Positions 23,387 to 34,250 are shown, numbered from the stretch's first letter. The stretch: 64,000 nucleotides of DNA from Mucidula mucida (GCA_015501055.1 JADNYV010000150.1:28240-92239); one strand, 5' to 3'. Notes: generated from the letters alone by a model not told the origin. Numbers and translations: made by a program.

Positions 23387-24424
23387 ATGGGACTATACGC
23401 TACTTCATACCGTCAAAAGGGATTGGGAGGCGGGGGTGGGGTCGGGAATGAGTACGGCGAGTACAAGGCGCTGGAATCGATATCGAACCGTTCCTTTCAA
23501 AAAGGTGTAATGGTCAATCCAGCGCGCGTCATCGGTGGAGCGCCCGTCCGCGCAGAGGGCCATGACAAGCCTGTACGCAGTCCAATTCCGCCTGGCGTTG
23601 TCGTGCCGCCCATACACCACGCGCCATCGTACGACGACATGCCACCTCCAGCTAGACTGGCATCGCCATCCATCGCTCCCCACCACTCGCCCCCGTCATC
23701 ACGCATGGACCTCGCGAATGCATGGAACACTCGGCCTCCCAGCCATCACAGCGCCAACTCCATCCTCCCCGTTCCCATCAGAGGGCCCCAGAGCCACGAT
23801 GCCTGGAATCCCTACCGCTCGCCTAGTCAAGCGTCCAAGGACCTCCCCCCACCGCCTTCCCATGACGTCCACTTTGCGTTGCATGACAATGGTCCAGTGC
23901 CAAACGACAGCATCGCCGACTTTGATCCCAATGCGATGCAATGGGGGCATCAACCCGCGCCCTACCCCGCCATGTATAGTCCACCACACTCGGACCGCTC
24001 GCCGAGGAAACTCGTGCGGCGCTCGCATACTACCCAAAGACCGCCGCGCGGCATGGGATCAATGTCCTCCTCGGGTTCGCACCAGTATCCCGAAGACGAT
24101 GGGAACTTTGGCTTTTATGATCCGGGAGGGACCCTCATGTGCTTCCGCCGGGGACAGGCATTGTGCTCCCTGTCGGTGAAGGCCGACCTGAGAGCGGGTC
24201 CAGGTTCGGGGAGGCATAAAAGTAGATTTAGTCGTGGGGGGGACATATCTACGCATTTCTGGTATTGTGTTACTATCACCTCTTGTTTATACATATTACT
24301 ACTAGCTCATTTACAACACCTTCTGATCCTTTGCTTGACGATGCACGCAGGTAGTAATGTGATTCAGGCGGACTCTACAACTCAATCGTACAAAGAAGCG
24401 CGTGCTACAGGCGACGCTGTCTAG
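23387..24424 (+). CDS. Proline/histidine-rich disordered protein, unknown
   Basis: An open frame of 345 codons begins MGLYATSYRQKGLGGGGGVG. Residues 60-230 are rich in Pro, His and Ser (for example PPGVVVPPIHHAP, PPPARLASPSIAPHHSPPSS, SKDLPPPPSHD) and are surely disordered. A Gly-rich basic part follows (RAGPGSGRHKSRFSRGG). A hydrophobic stretch near 24260-24340 is probably an intron, since GT-AG ends are available and the frame after the AG reads GSNVIQADSTTQ. Low-complexity content makes family assignment impossible. Such proteins occur as cytoskeletal or signalling adaptors. Confidence 0.5.
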   Translation: MGLYATSYRQKGLGGGGGVGNEYGEYKALESISNRSFQKGVMVNPARVIGGAPVRAEGHDKPVRSPIPPGVVVPPIHHAPSYDDMPPPARLASPSIAPHHSPPSSRMDLANAWNTRPPSHHSANSILPVPIRGPQSHDAWNPYRSPSQASKDLPPPPSHDVHFALHDNGPVPNDSIADFDPNAMQWGHQPAPYPAMYSPPHSDRSPRKLVRRSHTTQRPPRGMGSMSSSGSHQYPEDDGNFGFYDPGGTLMCFRRGQALCSLSVKADLRAGPGSGRHKSRFSRGGDISTHFWYCVTITSCLYILLLAHLQHLLILCLTMHAGSNVIQADSTTQSYKEARATGDAV

Positions 24425-24732
24425 CAAGAGGACTACATACTTTGGAGGAGTTACCCAAGATTTAGCCGTCTGAGGAAAATTTCGTTAGATTCAGGTAGGA
24501 GTAGTATTCATTCGAACTCGCTGACGAGTGATTGTTTCCAAATTGCTTCGTGATTGACATCGTAATTCAGCCTGGAGATGGCGGATCAGAATATGTGCTC
24601 AGATATACTTCGTTCGAAAGAATCATAGGGTATGTTGGATGCGAAAGGAAGATAGAAATATCATGTTATGGCCCAAAGCACGTAAGTAGTCCACCTCACA
24701 CTCTTCTACCCGCTATACCAAACATCGAGATA

Positions 24733-26017
24733 CTACCATCCCCCATTGACCGGCGTATTCGGCTTGCCCGTCTTCAAAAAGCTCTCCAAATTCGCATAAA
24801 TCTCAGTCTGCTGGTCCTCCATAATCGTCTCATTTATAACCGCACAATGTGGTTGAAGGATCTACAAAAGGGACGTAAGCAACAAACATATCGGGGAGAT
24901 ATGATAAACACATACAGTCCGATCCCACATCTCCTTCAGCCGCGGATGAATCTCCGGTTCGAATTCAAAGACGTCTAGCGCCGCACGAGCGACGTGCCCC
25001 GACTCGAGCGCGTCGACGAGCGCTTGCTCGTGCACAACAGGTCCACGCGACGTGTTGACGATTAGCACGCCGGGTTTCGTCAAAGCCAGGGCTAGGGGGA
25101 GATGAGATGAGTAGGTGGTCGACGAATTACGGCCAAGGTATACACGTACTATCTTTATTCAAGAGATGCCGGGTATCCTTGGTCAACGGACAATGCAATG
25201 TAATCACGTCCGCCGTCTTCAACAGTTCTTCAAGCCCGACGTACGTGGCTCCAGTCTCCTCCTCCGGTGCGAGTCTAGAGCGATTGTGGTATATAACTTT
25301 CATGCCTGCAAAATAATAATTAATCAGTACTACTACTCGACTGGGACGTCCATACCGAAATGCTGCATATGATCTTTAACAAGCTTCCCAATGCTACCCA
25401 TGCCCACAATACCAAGCACACTCTTCCGCGCATCCTTAGCGCGCAGCGTCCGGTCTTGCCACACTCCCGCACGCGCATCGTGCTCGCGCTTGCTCGCCGA
25501 GCGTATCACCTGCAGGATCATCATCGCTGCCGAGTCCGCCGTGCGCACCGACGCGGAAAGAGCGGTGTTGGCGTAATACACCTTGTTGCGCGTCAAGTAC
25601 TGGATATCGACCTGGGGGTGGGGGGGTGAGGGGGGTATGTACAGGCGTGGGGGGATGGTGAAACGGACAAACTCATACCCAGCGCCGCCAGAGGAGAATA
25701 GGCGACAGCCGCTCTCGATGAGTGGGCGGACGAGGTGCTCGTCGAGCGGCCACGGCCATGTTTCTGCCCAGCGCAGGAACACGATGCATGCTAAGAGTAT
25801 GAGAGCGCATCAATGATGTTCGAGTATGTGACATACCAACGAACGGTCCGTTCTCTTGGATTGCTTCCTTGATTCGCGTAGCAAGCACATCGTGTGGAGC
25901 TTGCTGTATGACTGTCCTCTCGCATAGCGTCCCGATGTGGTCGACGTAGTCCTGCGGCACCTCCGTCGCGTCGTTCACCAGGAGTACCCGTGGTTTGCTT
26001 TGCTTCGTGAAGGTCAT
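24733..26017 (-). CDS. NAD-dependent D-2-hydroxyacid dehydrogenase
   Basis: Reduces or oxidises 2-keto / D-2-hydroxy acids with NAD(P)H in the cytosol. Minus strand, about five exons. The start is MTFTKQSKPRVLLVNDATEVP. The substrate half includes LIESGCRLFSSGGAGY, then VDIQYL. The Rossmann motif is LGIVGMGSIGKLVKDHMQHFGM (GxGxxG). Catalytic Arg lies in VNTSRGPVVHEQALVDAL, Glu in ALDVFEFEPEIH, and His in LQPHCAVINETIMEDQ in the last exon, where the stop TAG is at 24733-24735. A C-terminal FLKTGKPNTPVNGGW matches fungal D-mandelate/hydroxyacid dehydrogenases. All catalytic residues and frames look intact. Confidence 0.88.
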
Positions 26018-27014
26018 AGGGAAGAGTGGGTATGAAGGAAGACGAGGAAGAGATTTATATAAAGCGCTAAGCGGAGGTTTCCCCGCTCGATTATCATGGC
26101 GGAGAGATAACAGATTTTCGATCGGAGTGCCGGAGTTTCGGTGGGAAAAGTCCGTTTTCTTTCACACGCCTCTGTAACGTAGACTTTTCCTTCACTGCTC
26201 TCCGGAATCTGAACCAGCGTTACGTTTACCTATAGCACTGAATCTGTCGTGCGCAATTGTAAGTACAAGTGCTGCATTCTTGAATCCCTCATCGTTAAAA
26301 ACGGCTGCCTCGAGTAGCTGCAAGAGGTCGATCCTCAAACTGCTCATGGTCTCCTCTCATCGCCGCCTTTGGTTCAATCCAGTTCTTGGACAAAAACTAC
26401 AGAGGTATTGTCGTCTCAGCCTTGAATGTGCATTGCGCGCGCAAAGGGAAACGCTATTGACTGGTCATACAGGATATAGGGCGCGGCTCGGGCCCGACAC
26501 ACCTAGACGCGATGAATGTCAATTTATGATATCTTGTCGACTCAGTGGGTTACGTTGTCTACATCTAGGAACCTACGGCCATGGCATCGACACTGCCGCC
26601 AGAGTCTCGTTAGTCTTCAACGACGCGGTAATATGAAACACGGAATGTAACGCAAATTCCTCGCCTTGCGGACATCTTGAGTCTTCTCAATGCTGCAGAC
26701 AACTGATACTACTTGCTGGCTATTCCTGTAGGCGCTTAATGAGAACTGATACATTTGCGTAGGTTGCGCTGTACCTCCACTCACGATGATATTCACTTAG
26801 ACTCAATTCATCTTGTATCCAAATGGAACTCACTTTTCTCTGTCGTAAACGAGGCGGCGTGTCCGGTATCACCACGCGCGCTGATCATCAGAACCTTCAC
26901 AAGGCCATTTAGCATCCCGGTGTCTGGATCGAAAGGAACATCTCACCGTGGGTATCATCAACCACTTGCATAGTCTACTTATACTGGTGAGTCTATCCAG
27001 TCCCCCCCATCGCG
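26018..27014. other. Intergenic region, no gene seen
   Basis: Apart from the short sequence at about 26430-26520 related to 23046-23150, nothing is recognised. It should contain the promoters of the flanking divergent genes. Confidence 0.4.
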
Positions 27015-28625
27015 ATGGATACATCGGTTATCCTCATCCCTTATCTCCTCGTCGCATACTATCTCGCTGAACGATGTATCCAGCTCACCCTCAAGTACAC
27101 GTCCCCGTCATTCCATCAATGGCTCTTCGATACGCACAAGCTGCGAGTGTTCACCGGTATATGCATGGGTGCATTGATCACATTGTTGTCGACGCCATCC
27201 TGCGCCCGTGCGTCATTCTTCGGACAAGATGAAGAGAGCACCACCAGATGTCTCCTCGGGCGCACCGTGCTCTGGGTTGCGGAGCTCAACCGACTGGACT
27301 TGCACACTTTATACGTCGTCCATCATCTCGCGGCGCTCCTCGCGTTGGGTGCAACGCTCACGCGCCATTGGCCGCTTACTCCCTTCCTCGTCATCGTCAC
27401 CACTCTCATTTCCGAGATACCTGGTGACATACTCTGGATGATGGCTGCGTGGAGAGACTTCTCACAGACGAAGCGGCGTTCGGGATTTCACCAGCGTCTC
27501 ATCTTGTTCAACATCGTCCAATACACCGTCCTTCGATCCTATGGTATCGCGCGCGCCGCTGTTTTCCTTTGGACAGCCCCAGATGTTCGGTTCGCGGACA
27601 AGGCTGCTGCATGGAGTATGATGGGCGCGCATGTGCTATTCTGCGTCATGTACATTCGGCGGCAGATAGTTTCATTGTTCGGGCATTGGTCAACGGAGAA
27701 GACGAAGCAGCGACTTAGCGTCCAATCCAAGTATCGCCCATACCACATCGTGCTACTAGGGAACTGGATCTTCACGATCTACGGCCCGTTGATGGGTCTG
27801 GGGTTCGCTTCACTGGCGCTGGCTGTTGTTATCCTGACGCCAGTATCGACTTCTCATACATATAGTCTTCCCATCGTTTTAGGTTCCGCCTTCGTTGGAG
27901 CGCGACTCTTCTCCTTCGTCTTCGAAGACGGACTACGCTCCAAGACCGTTTTGCGCCCGGGATTCTGGCTTCATGGGGGTATGGGTGGCGCTAGTGCAGC
28001 AGTGGTTGTGTTGCATCACATAGGAATCCTCCCGGACGCGTGGTCATTCCTCGGAGCCTTGGGTGTCGGACTCCCCTTCTACGAAGTCTTTTCGCGTATT
28101 GGATGTCATCATTATGGCTGCTGTTATGGGTGTCCTTTAGCTGAAGTTGCTTGGGCCCCTCAATTCCTTAGCGTGACGTACGCGCATCCTACGTATTCCG
28201 CATTAGCGCGTTCACGTCCGCAGTGGGTCAAAGTACCCTTATTCCCTATACAACTCCTTTCGGCTCTGGGTTTTGCTCTACAAGCCCTATTTGGTTCACT
28301 CATACTGTTCGTTTACAAGGACGTCTCTGTTGCGTTTGTAGGATCCATGTCGCTCGCAGGGCATGCACTCGTCCGACTGATCAGCGAGCGCTATCGCGCG
28401 GATTATCGTGGGATGGAGAGGAGTAGGATTTCTCTTACAGCGTGGTTTGCGATATTGCAGTTCCTCTTGGGGATGGGATGTGCTTGGTGGACGTTCACAT
28501 TTCAGCGATCTCCTGGTAGTATGATACACTTTGACGTGGCAAACATGGGACCAGTATGGACTGCACTGATTCTGGGAACTGTTGCCTATGGGGTGAATCG
28601 GGGCGAAATAGGGCGATGGGTGTGA
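27015..28625 (+). CDS. Polytopic membrane protein: TLC-like domain fused to Lgt-like domain
   Basis: Single exon, 536 residues, no disruption. Residues 1-275 have about seven hydrophobic segments and resemble a TLC (TRAM/LAG1/CLN8) domain: LYVVHHLAALLALG with His-His at 103-104, followed by the polar-in-membrane SEIPGDILWM. Residues 285-535 resemble prolipoprotein diacylglyceryl transferase (Lgt): FWLHGGMGGASAAV (HGG at 320-322), FSRIGCHHYGCCYGCPL (Arg361 and GCCYG at 368-372), and RLISERYRADYRG (E458, R461, D463), matching the HGG, RxG..G and ExxRxD elements of Lgt. Lgt moves diacylglyceryl from phosphatidylglycerol to a lipoprotein Cys in bacteria. Fungi have no such lipoproteins, so the substrate here is unknown. 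The role is inferred to be a lipid-modifying membrane enzyme, probably in the ER. Confidence 0.7.
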   Translation: MDTSVILIPYLLVAYYLAERCIQLTLKYTSPSFHQWLFDTHKLRVFTGICMGALITLLSTPSCARASFFGQDEESTTRCLLGRTVLWVAELNRLDLHTLYVVHHLAALLALGATLTRHWPLTPFLVIVTTLISEIPGDILWMMAAWRDFSQTKRRSGFHQRLILFNIVQYTVLRSYGIARAAVFLWTAPDVRFADKAAAWSMMGAHVLFCVMYIRRQIVSLFGHWSTEKTKQRLSVQSKYRPYHIVLLGNWIFTIYGPLMGLGFASLALAVVILTPVSTSHTYSLPIVLGSAFVGARLFSFVFEDGLRSKTVLRPGFWLHGGMGGASAAVVVLHHIGILPDAWSFLGALGVGLPFYEVFSRIGCHHYGCCYGCPLAEVAWAPQFLSVTYAHPTYSALARSRPQWVKVPLFPIQLLSALGFALQALFGSLILFVYKDVSVAFVGSMSLAGHALVRLISERYRADYRGMERSRISLTAWFAILQFLLGMGCAWWTFTFQRSPGSMIHFDVANMGPVWTALILGTVAYGVNRGEIGRWV

Positions 28626-28823
28626 TACCTTAGATACAGAGTTTAAAGCATGTATGACGCCGAGCAAGAAATCGATCTTATTGTATAGTACTGAATTTCG
28701 GGTTTCCCTTACGATAGAGCTCCTTAGTAGACCATGCTTTTACTTCTTTGAATGTCATGATTATATCGTATTCTGAAATCTATATGCGAAATTACATTTC
28801 CACCGCCAAACACAACACCACGT

Positions 28824-29918
28824 CTAGAATTCCAAATCCGCACTCCAGCTCTCATACGCGTCCATGTCCTTCTTGTACTTCTCCAACTTGGCGCGGATTT
28901 TTGCGTACGCGTCTTTACCCAGAGGCAGCCAGAGCGGGGGGTTCTCCAGCGCAGCGGCCTTGTACACTGCGGCGCTGAGCTTCGCGGGGTCGCCCTTGAT
29001 CATCGCGGCCGGGTCGGTGACGGTTTTGAAGGCATTGCGGATGGCGACACCCTCGACGGCGGGGTTCGTGTACGCGGGGTGGGCGTAGATCTCGTAAGAT
29101 TTCTCAGCGCCCCCGGCACCTCCGGTTCCCTTGAGACCGTCGGTGAGGAAGTAGCCAGGTTGGAGGATGAGGACCTGGAGAAAGAACGGTTAGTCGAGGG
29201 CTGATGGAAGAGGAAGAGGTAGGATGTACCTTGACGTTCCATGCGGGGTCGAGCTCCTTGGAGAGAGCCTCGCTGAGGGCTTCCATCGCTTGAGTGGATG
29301 TTAGCGATCGAAGGCTAAAGGGACGACTCGAACGACATACCATGCTTAGTCGCGCCGTAGTATCCAGTGCATCCATCGACCGTGTGACCGAACATGGACG
29401 CCATCTGCAATAATCGTCCACCCGATGGCTTGTTCACATCCCGCATGTGTTCGAGCGACTTGCGCAGCACAATCGTCGATCCCCAGAAGTTGGTCTACAA
29501 GCCACGATCAGCGATAAAATCATCGTAGGTAAATGCACATACCTCGAAGAGACCCCTGCAGACATCCAAAGGCACAGCCTCGACTTCACCGACGTTGGGG
29601 AAACCCGCGTTGTTATAGAGGACATCGATACGGAGGCCCTTGGATTTGATCTCCTCAAAGGCGGCATCGATCTGCTCGGGCTTTGTCACGTCCATCTTCA
29701 CGACGGTTACGCGATCCTTGGGCAGATCCGCGAGCGTCTCGGGGCGGCGCACAGCAGCGATGACATTGTCTCCGTTCTTGAGGACACAGTCGAGCATGGC
29801 ACGTCCGAAACCGGCGTTCGCGCCTGTGACTAGAAGAAAATAGCAGCCGCGCGTTAGAGCTGATTGATGTTTGAAAGGTGGAGAGGAGAGACGCACTGAG
29901 CCAAACTTTGGGAGCCAT
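28824..29918 (-). CDS. Short-chain dehydrogenase/reductase (SDR)
   Basis: Classical SDR with an NAD(P)-binding Rossmann fold. Minus strand, about five exons. Exon 1 is MAPKVWL, joined across a GT-AG intron to ITGANAGFGRAMLDCVL (TGxxxGxG). Downstream are VVKMDVTKPEQID, the structural LYNNAGFP, a catalytic Ser in QMASMFGHT, and the active-site YYGATKHAMEALSEAL (YxxxK). The C-terminal half (LQPGYFLTDGLKG, WLPLGKDAYAKIRAKLEKYKKDMDAYESW) matches fungal SDRs of the oxidoreductase group acting on unknown carbonyls. The stop is TAG at 28824-28826. A TATATAA lies about 75 bp upstream of the start. All key residues are present. Confidence 0.9.
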
Positions 29919-29992
29919 TAGAAAAGGTAGTGGTGCGATGTGGAGAGGGAAAGATAGAGTTGAGGATGAGGCAAACGGGGTTTTTCTCTGAA

Positions 29993-30003
29993 TGTTATAT
30001 AGA
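29993..30003 (-). promoter_or_regulatory. TATA box of the SDR gene
   Basis: On the minus strand CTATATAAC lies about 75-85 bp upstream of the SDR start Met, a suitable place for a core promoter. This is inference from position and motif only. Confidence 0.45.
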
Positions 30004-30936
30004 GACACGCCACGCTGTCCCAGGGTGATCGTGTTTCTAGAAAGGAGGCATGTTACGCGTCAAATACATTCCGTCGATGGTCATCGGATGGGCGTAACGC
30101 GTTGCCATCTTTCCAAGACTGTTGTTCCTCCTTCCCGTTGCACAAAATCAGAATCCACGGTTGGTACATAGACACAGAGTGAACAAAAACTCGTATGTGG
30201 ACTCGAGATGCGCTGTGAGGGTGTGAGATCAAGGAAATCAGTCCGAGCGCAGGGCGGCATGCATTTAATCCCGTTCCGGAACGATCATTTGATTTTAATT
30301 ATTCTTGGAATTGAAATCAGAAACACTACCGTCGCGAGTAGCGAAACTAGTTATGCTTACAAGACTACGAAGATTTGCAGAGGTTTGAATAGCGCATTCA
30401 AGACAGCACCTAGAAAGATATCCATCATCAAGGCAAACCGCTTGCAGAGGCAAAGAGACACACGTTGTCAATGCGAATCCGAATTTGTCTGGATTTTTCA
30501 TTTGGAAGTTAGGGACCTGGCGATGCTCTGACGCGGTCTGGAATGGGGTGAGGCGCAGGCGTGCTGGTAGAACAGTCGTCCAAGACTCCCAGTCGTGTCC
30601 AAGTCGTGTCGCCAGGAGGACTGATAGACGTACAAGATTAGCCTTCCTTGGCGTGCTAAGATAATAGCCGGATCGATCCATACCAATTCGTGCAGCGTAA
30701 ACTCACTGGGAGAACTAACTGGAACAAAGCTGGAGCGACATAAGAAGAGGCATTCAAGCGAAATGAAAGGCACGTTGGAGGTGCAAGGTCTCGATAAAGA
30801 TCACAATCATGCTCCAGGACGTCAAAAGGAATGCATGGAGGCCAATGAACACGACAGTCGTCCCGGCAATCGTTATCGCGAGTATACTCCTCGCTGGTTG
30901 CCCTGTCATGGAAATGTAAGATTTTGACAGAGACCA
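30004..30936. other. Unassigned region with a possible membrane-protein exon at about 30770-30930 (minus)
   Basis: The minus strand reads QPARSILAITIAGTTVVFIGLHAFLLTSWSMIVIFIETLHLQ, two hydrophobic segments in a row. This could be an exon of a membrane protein cut by the transposon at 30945. No family or partner exon is secure. Confidence 0.3.
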
Positions 30937-30944
30937 AGATGAGA

Positions 30945-31038
30945 CACCAACACTTCCCACTTAACCCACCTAATTAGGTGGTCAGGACACCCCCAGCGGA
31001 CCACCTAACTAGGTGGGTTAAGTTGTTATTTACACCTA
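30945..31038 (+). repeat. Left terminal inverted repeat, with two inner palindromes
   Basis: Contains CCACCTAATTAGGTGG (30966-30981, a perfect 16-bp palindrome) and CCACCTAACTAGGTGG (31001-31016, near-perfect), separated by a 19-bp spacer. The two also pair with each other, so the end can fold into a hairpin with arms of about 21 bp. Confidence 0.85.
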
Positions 31039-33234
31039 GCGATATCAAGGCTCAGAATTGTACAACTTGTAGTCCATCGCAAGGCCGTGTCAGCGGCGAC
31101 AACATGCCGGGCCTTGGGCGCTGCCATCACCGCGTGATCGACGATTGTCATGGCCTCGCCCACTGTCATCCTGGAATCCCGCCCCGCCGCTGTCGTCGCT
31201 GCCGGCGCACATGAAAAAAAATTGTAAAAAATAAAAATAAAATTGGTTGCGTATACGATACATTGTGCTACTACTATTTTCTTCTAAAAGTGCAAATTGA
31301 GGGTATAGTACGGGTGTCTTTTTGTAAGCTGGGTGGTATGAGGTAGAACGAGGGTACGCGCAGCACTCGCGCCAGGGATAACAGCCTCCATGAAGCCTTC
31401 AGAGGCGTTGCTCGAGTTGGAGATATCCGCCATGGGAAGGGGAGAACGGGAGGAAGACGCGGTTTGGCGCCGTCGTCGAAGCACGGACGTCGTTTTAGGT
31501 AGCAGCGGACTTGATGGGGAGGATAGTGACATCGCGAGAATGCTGGCATGTAGCGTCGTCTGCTGTCGGCGTGTTGTTAGAGGTGGAGGCGCCTTCGGAC
31601 AGAGTTGTGAGTATCTGGCATGCAGCAACGCTGACGACACAGTAAATAGGTAAAGAATACGATACACTCACCAGATACCGATATTTCAGGCCCCGCAGGC
31701 CGTCTTCGTCGCTGTGCTGTTATTCGCAGGTTCATGGAAAGACGTGGTGAAGACCAAGAAGCTGCTTGATCGCTGTGTCGGATGTCCGGATCGAGTTGCC
31801 GGGTTCCGAACTATGGTGCGGGATTGCTCTCTACAGCGACGGCTGCAACGGAGTCGCTTTATGAGCATCGGAAATATATATTATAAGCTGTTGCCATCTA
31901 TCAGAAGAAGAATGAAGTGAATCCAGTAAGCACGCACAAAGATATACCTATATGTTATGATTGTCCGGCTCATCGTCGACCTCGACGATGGCGATAATTG
32001 AAACACGCCGAAGTAAGATCGTCAGTTGTCTTGTATTGCATATAAATAATGTATGCTGCAAGATGGAGTCCATTAGTACACTCTGTGATGCAGGAATTTT
32101 GGTTGTACGAGAGCATATACGAGGCAATCCCTAAAGCATTTGTATGCACTTAACATCTTCTTTCGACTATTGACTGTCTTGACTCAAGATTTCCTTCATA
32201 TCGGGAAATTCTTCCATGAGTGTAACTGTGTCAATAGACACTAATTGTCTATTACCCTCTGCCTTTCGCACTGTGGGTAACATTATAAACATTGCAGTCT
32301 GTACCACGTCTGACTACGCGATCGATGATCGTCTCTCTACCACTAACCACCACCACCACGCCGTCGCACATGCCGGCTAGCTCTCTTCACTTCTGCTACT
32401 TCCTTCAGGCATGACATCCTGCTACGTGCTGACTCGGAGGCCCTGCTTGGCATGCGGCGACTTCTATCCATGCAACAGTATGGTCTACAAAGCCAGAGCC
32501 GACATGCCTTGTCATCTGCGGGACGTGCGCGCGCGCACTGGGCAACGAAGAACACCTCTATATCGTTATTTCTCTGTCGGCCCTTCCGCCTGTGCTGTCG
32601 TCCACGAGATCCGACGAGAGGTGGCCGATGCATATGGAACGAGGCGACGAAGCACATCGAGAAGCTTACGGGGTCCACTGCGACAGTCAAGAGTAGAGCG
32701 GCTTGGGGAATGGACACTCAGTGCTGGCATGAGGGCGAGATGCAGAGTCAGATTTTAGTTTTGCCTGTGGAAGGGTGGTGGCGAGTGTCTGTTTGCGATT
32801 GGTTCGCGAGGGCGATTAGCTATGCAGACCGGACGACGGAAAGCGATTCAGATGGCTGCGACGACGGGGAATCGGGATGAAGCGAGATACCCACACCGCC
32901 GACGATTGCGAGTGGTTTTACGAAGACGACTTGCTTTCGTGTTACGGTTCCCGAATATTTTACTAACAGAGTACTTGTCTGTGTACAGTACTAAATTATC
33001 TATTTGAATGATTTTCTTAAAATTTTTGGGTGCCTATGAGGTGGGCAAGTGACGAGACGACGGGAGCGGCGTCGGGACGATGAGCGGAAGGATTGATCGC
33101 ATGCCGATCACGCAATAGCGACGAATTGACGGGAGCAGCGTCGGTTTGATGGGCGGGACAGTGATGATACGTCGATCACACGGTAGTGACGGCTAGCGAG
33201 TGCTACAAGTCCGTTGTACTTGTAAAATATTGCG

Positions 33235-33328
33235 TAGGTGTAAATAACGACTTAACCCACCTAGTTAGGTGGTCCGCTGGGGGTGTCCTGACCACCTAAC
33301 TAGGTGGGTTAAGTGGGAAGTGTTGGTG
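33235..33328 (-). repeat. Right terminal inverted repeat, with two inner palindromes
   Basis: Inverted copy of the left end, with the palindromes at 33257-33272 and 33292-33307. Next to it inside the element, two related segments of about 70 bp near 33060-33180 (GGGAGCGGCGTCGG and GGGAGCAGCGTCGG) form a degenerate subterminal tandem repeat. Confidence 0.85.
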
Positions 33329-33336
33329 AGATGAGA

Positions 33337-34250
33337 CGTGTAGTATGGATAACCGGCCGCCGTTTTAGATGTCGAAAATAGGCGTGATGACGTGGGTGGC
33401 CTGTTGTAAATAACGCGCGACGTTGAGGAGTCGAGCTTTGCCGTAGATGATGTTGAACTGATACGCGTCAGAGTCAGAGTCGTCGCAAAGTTCTTCAGGT
33501 GTCAATCTGCGGTCTATTACATAGGAGTCAATTCTTTTGCGCTCTCCAAACTTTTCAGCAGCGGGGAACAAACGGTGTCGAATGAATGTGGCGTAGTCCT
33601 TCACCTGATATCAGTAGCGCCGAGGAGATTAATTCGTGGTGTAAGCTGCTGTGACCACTACTACTAGTGGTCGTGTCAACGAATCGCCAATGAACAGGAA
33701 GGAATTGGGTAAGTCTCAGAGCGTGAGAAATAAAGAGATGCCGAAACACGGCACGTTTGCGTTTTCCACTCTACCGACTGCTTCTGTTTGTGACCGCGCC
33801 GACGACCTCGCCAGTCCAGGAACACGGAATTGTGGAATATACGCATGCAATTTGGCACTACCAGCTCGAGCATATCATGTCTAAATCAATCGTTGGTATT
33901 CTCAATTGAGCTATGAGAAGTCGTGGCACTGTTTACATTCATTCAGATTACTCGATAGACGCGGAATACGACACCTTCATTATCTTGCGCAGCATTCAGG
34001 AATCGCCCATCTTTGTGCTACGTTGATATCCAGGCGGTGTTGACAGCAAACTAGCGGAACTTGACAGTTGGAATGCTCCAGTGACTGGGCTCAATTCGAC
34101 TCTTCCTTCTTTTCTTCCCATGATAGCCTTGCAATTCGTTCCTTATGAGGCGCTGCCCACGAGGGGCGTTGACTTGAGGAATGACTGCTTGATCGCCTTC
34201 AGGTACCCCCTCAAAAACATGTAGATCGTCAGAGGTATAAAAGACGGTGT
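33337..34250. other. Unassigned region; possible minus-strand exon at 33365-33604
   Basis: The minus strand has an open frame of about 80 codons (KDYATFIRHRLFPAAEKFGERK, then DDSDSDAYQFNIIYGKARLLNVARYLQQ) that looks protein-like but has no known family. It abuts the transposon, so it could belong to an interrupted gene. Confidence 0.3.

Larger units (their letters stand above)
30945..33328. mobile_element. 2,384-bp TIR DNA transposon, no transposase recognised
   Basis: Terminal inverted repeats of 94 bp (30945-31038 and 33235-33328) differ at only two positions. The element starts CACCAACACTTCCC and ends with its complement. It is bounded by the 8-bp direct repeat AGATGAGA at 30937-30944 and 33329-33336. 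Eight-base duplications are made by hAT and KDZ type transposases; the CACCA start does not fit the usual hAT YARNG end. Inside are only short frames, for example a 127-codon minus frame at 31284-31667 and 115- and 142-codon plus frames near 32411-32880, none recognisable. It is best read as a non-autonomous or decayed element, young by its TIR identity. Confidence 0.85.

Noticed and set aside
23405..24037. Long minus-strand and +2 frames opposite the proline-rich gene
   Set aside because: They are shadows of the GC-biased Pro/His codons; no start context, splice sites or family features.
32411..32880. Transposase in the 2.4-kb element
   Set aside because: The plus frames of 115 and 142 codons have Cys residues but no recognisable DDE/RNase H core or zinc-finger order.
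30945..33328. hAT assignment of the 2.4-kb element from its 8-bp duplication alone
   Set aside because: Its ends start CACCA, not YARNG; KDZ and other groups also make 8-bp duplications, so the superfamily is left open.
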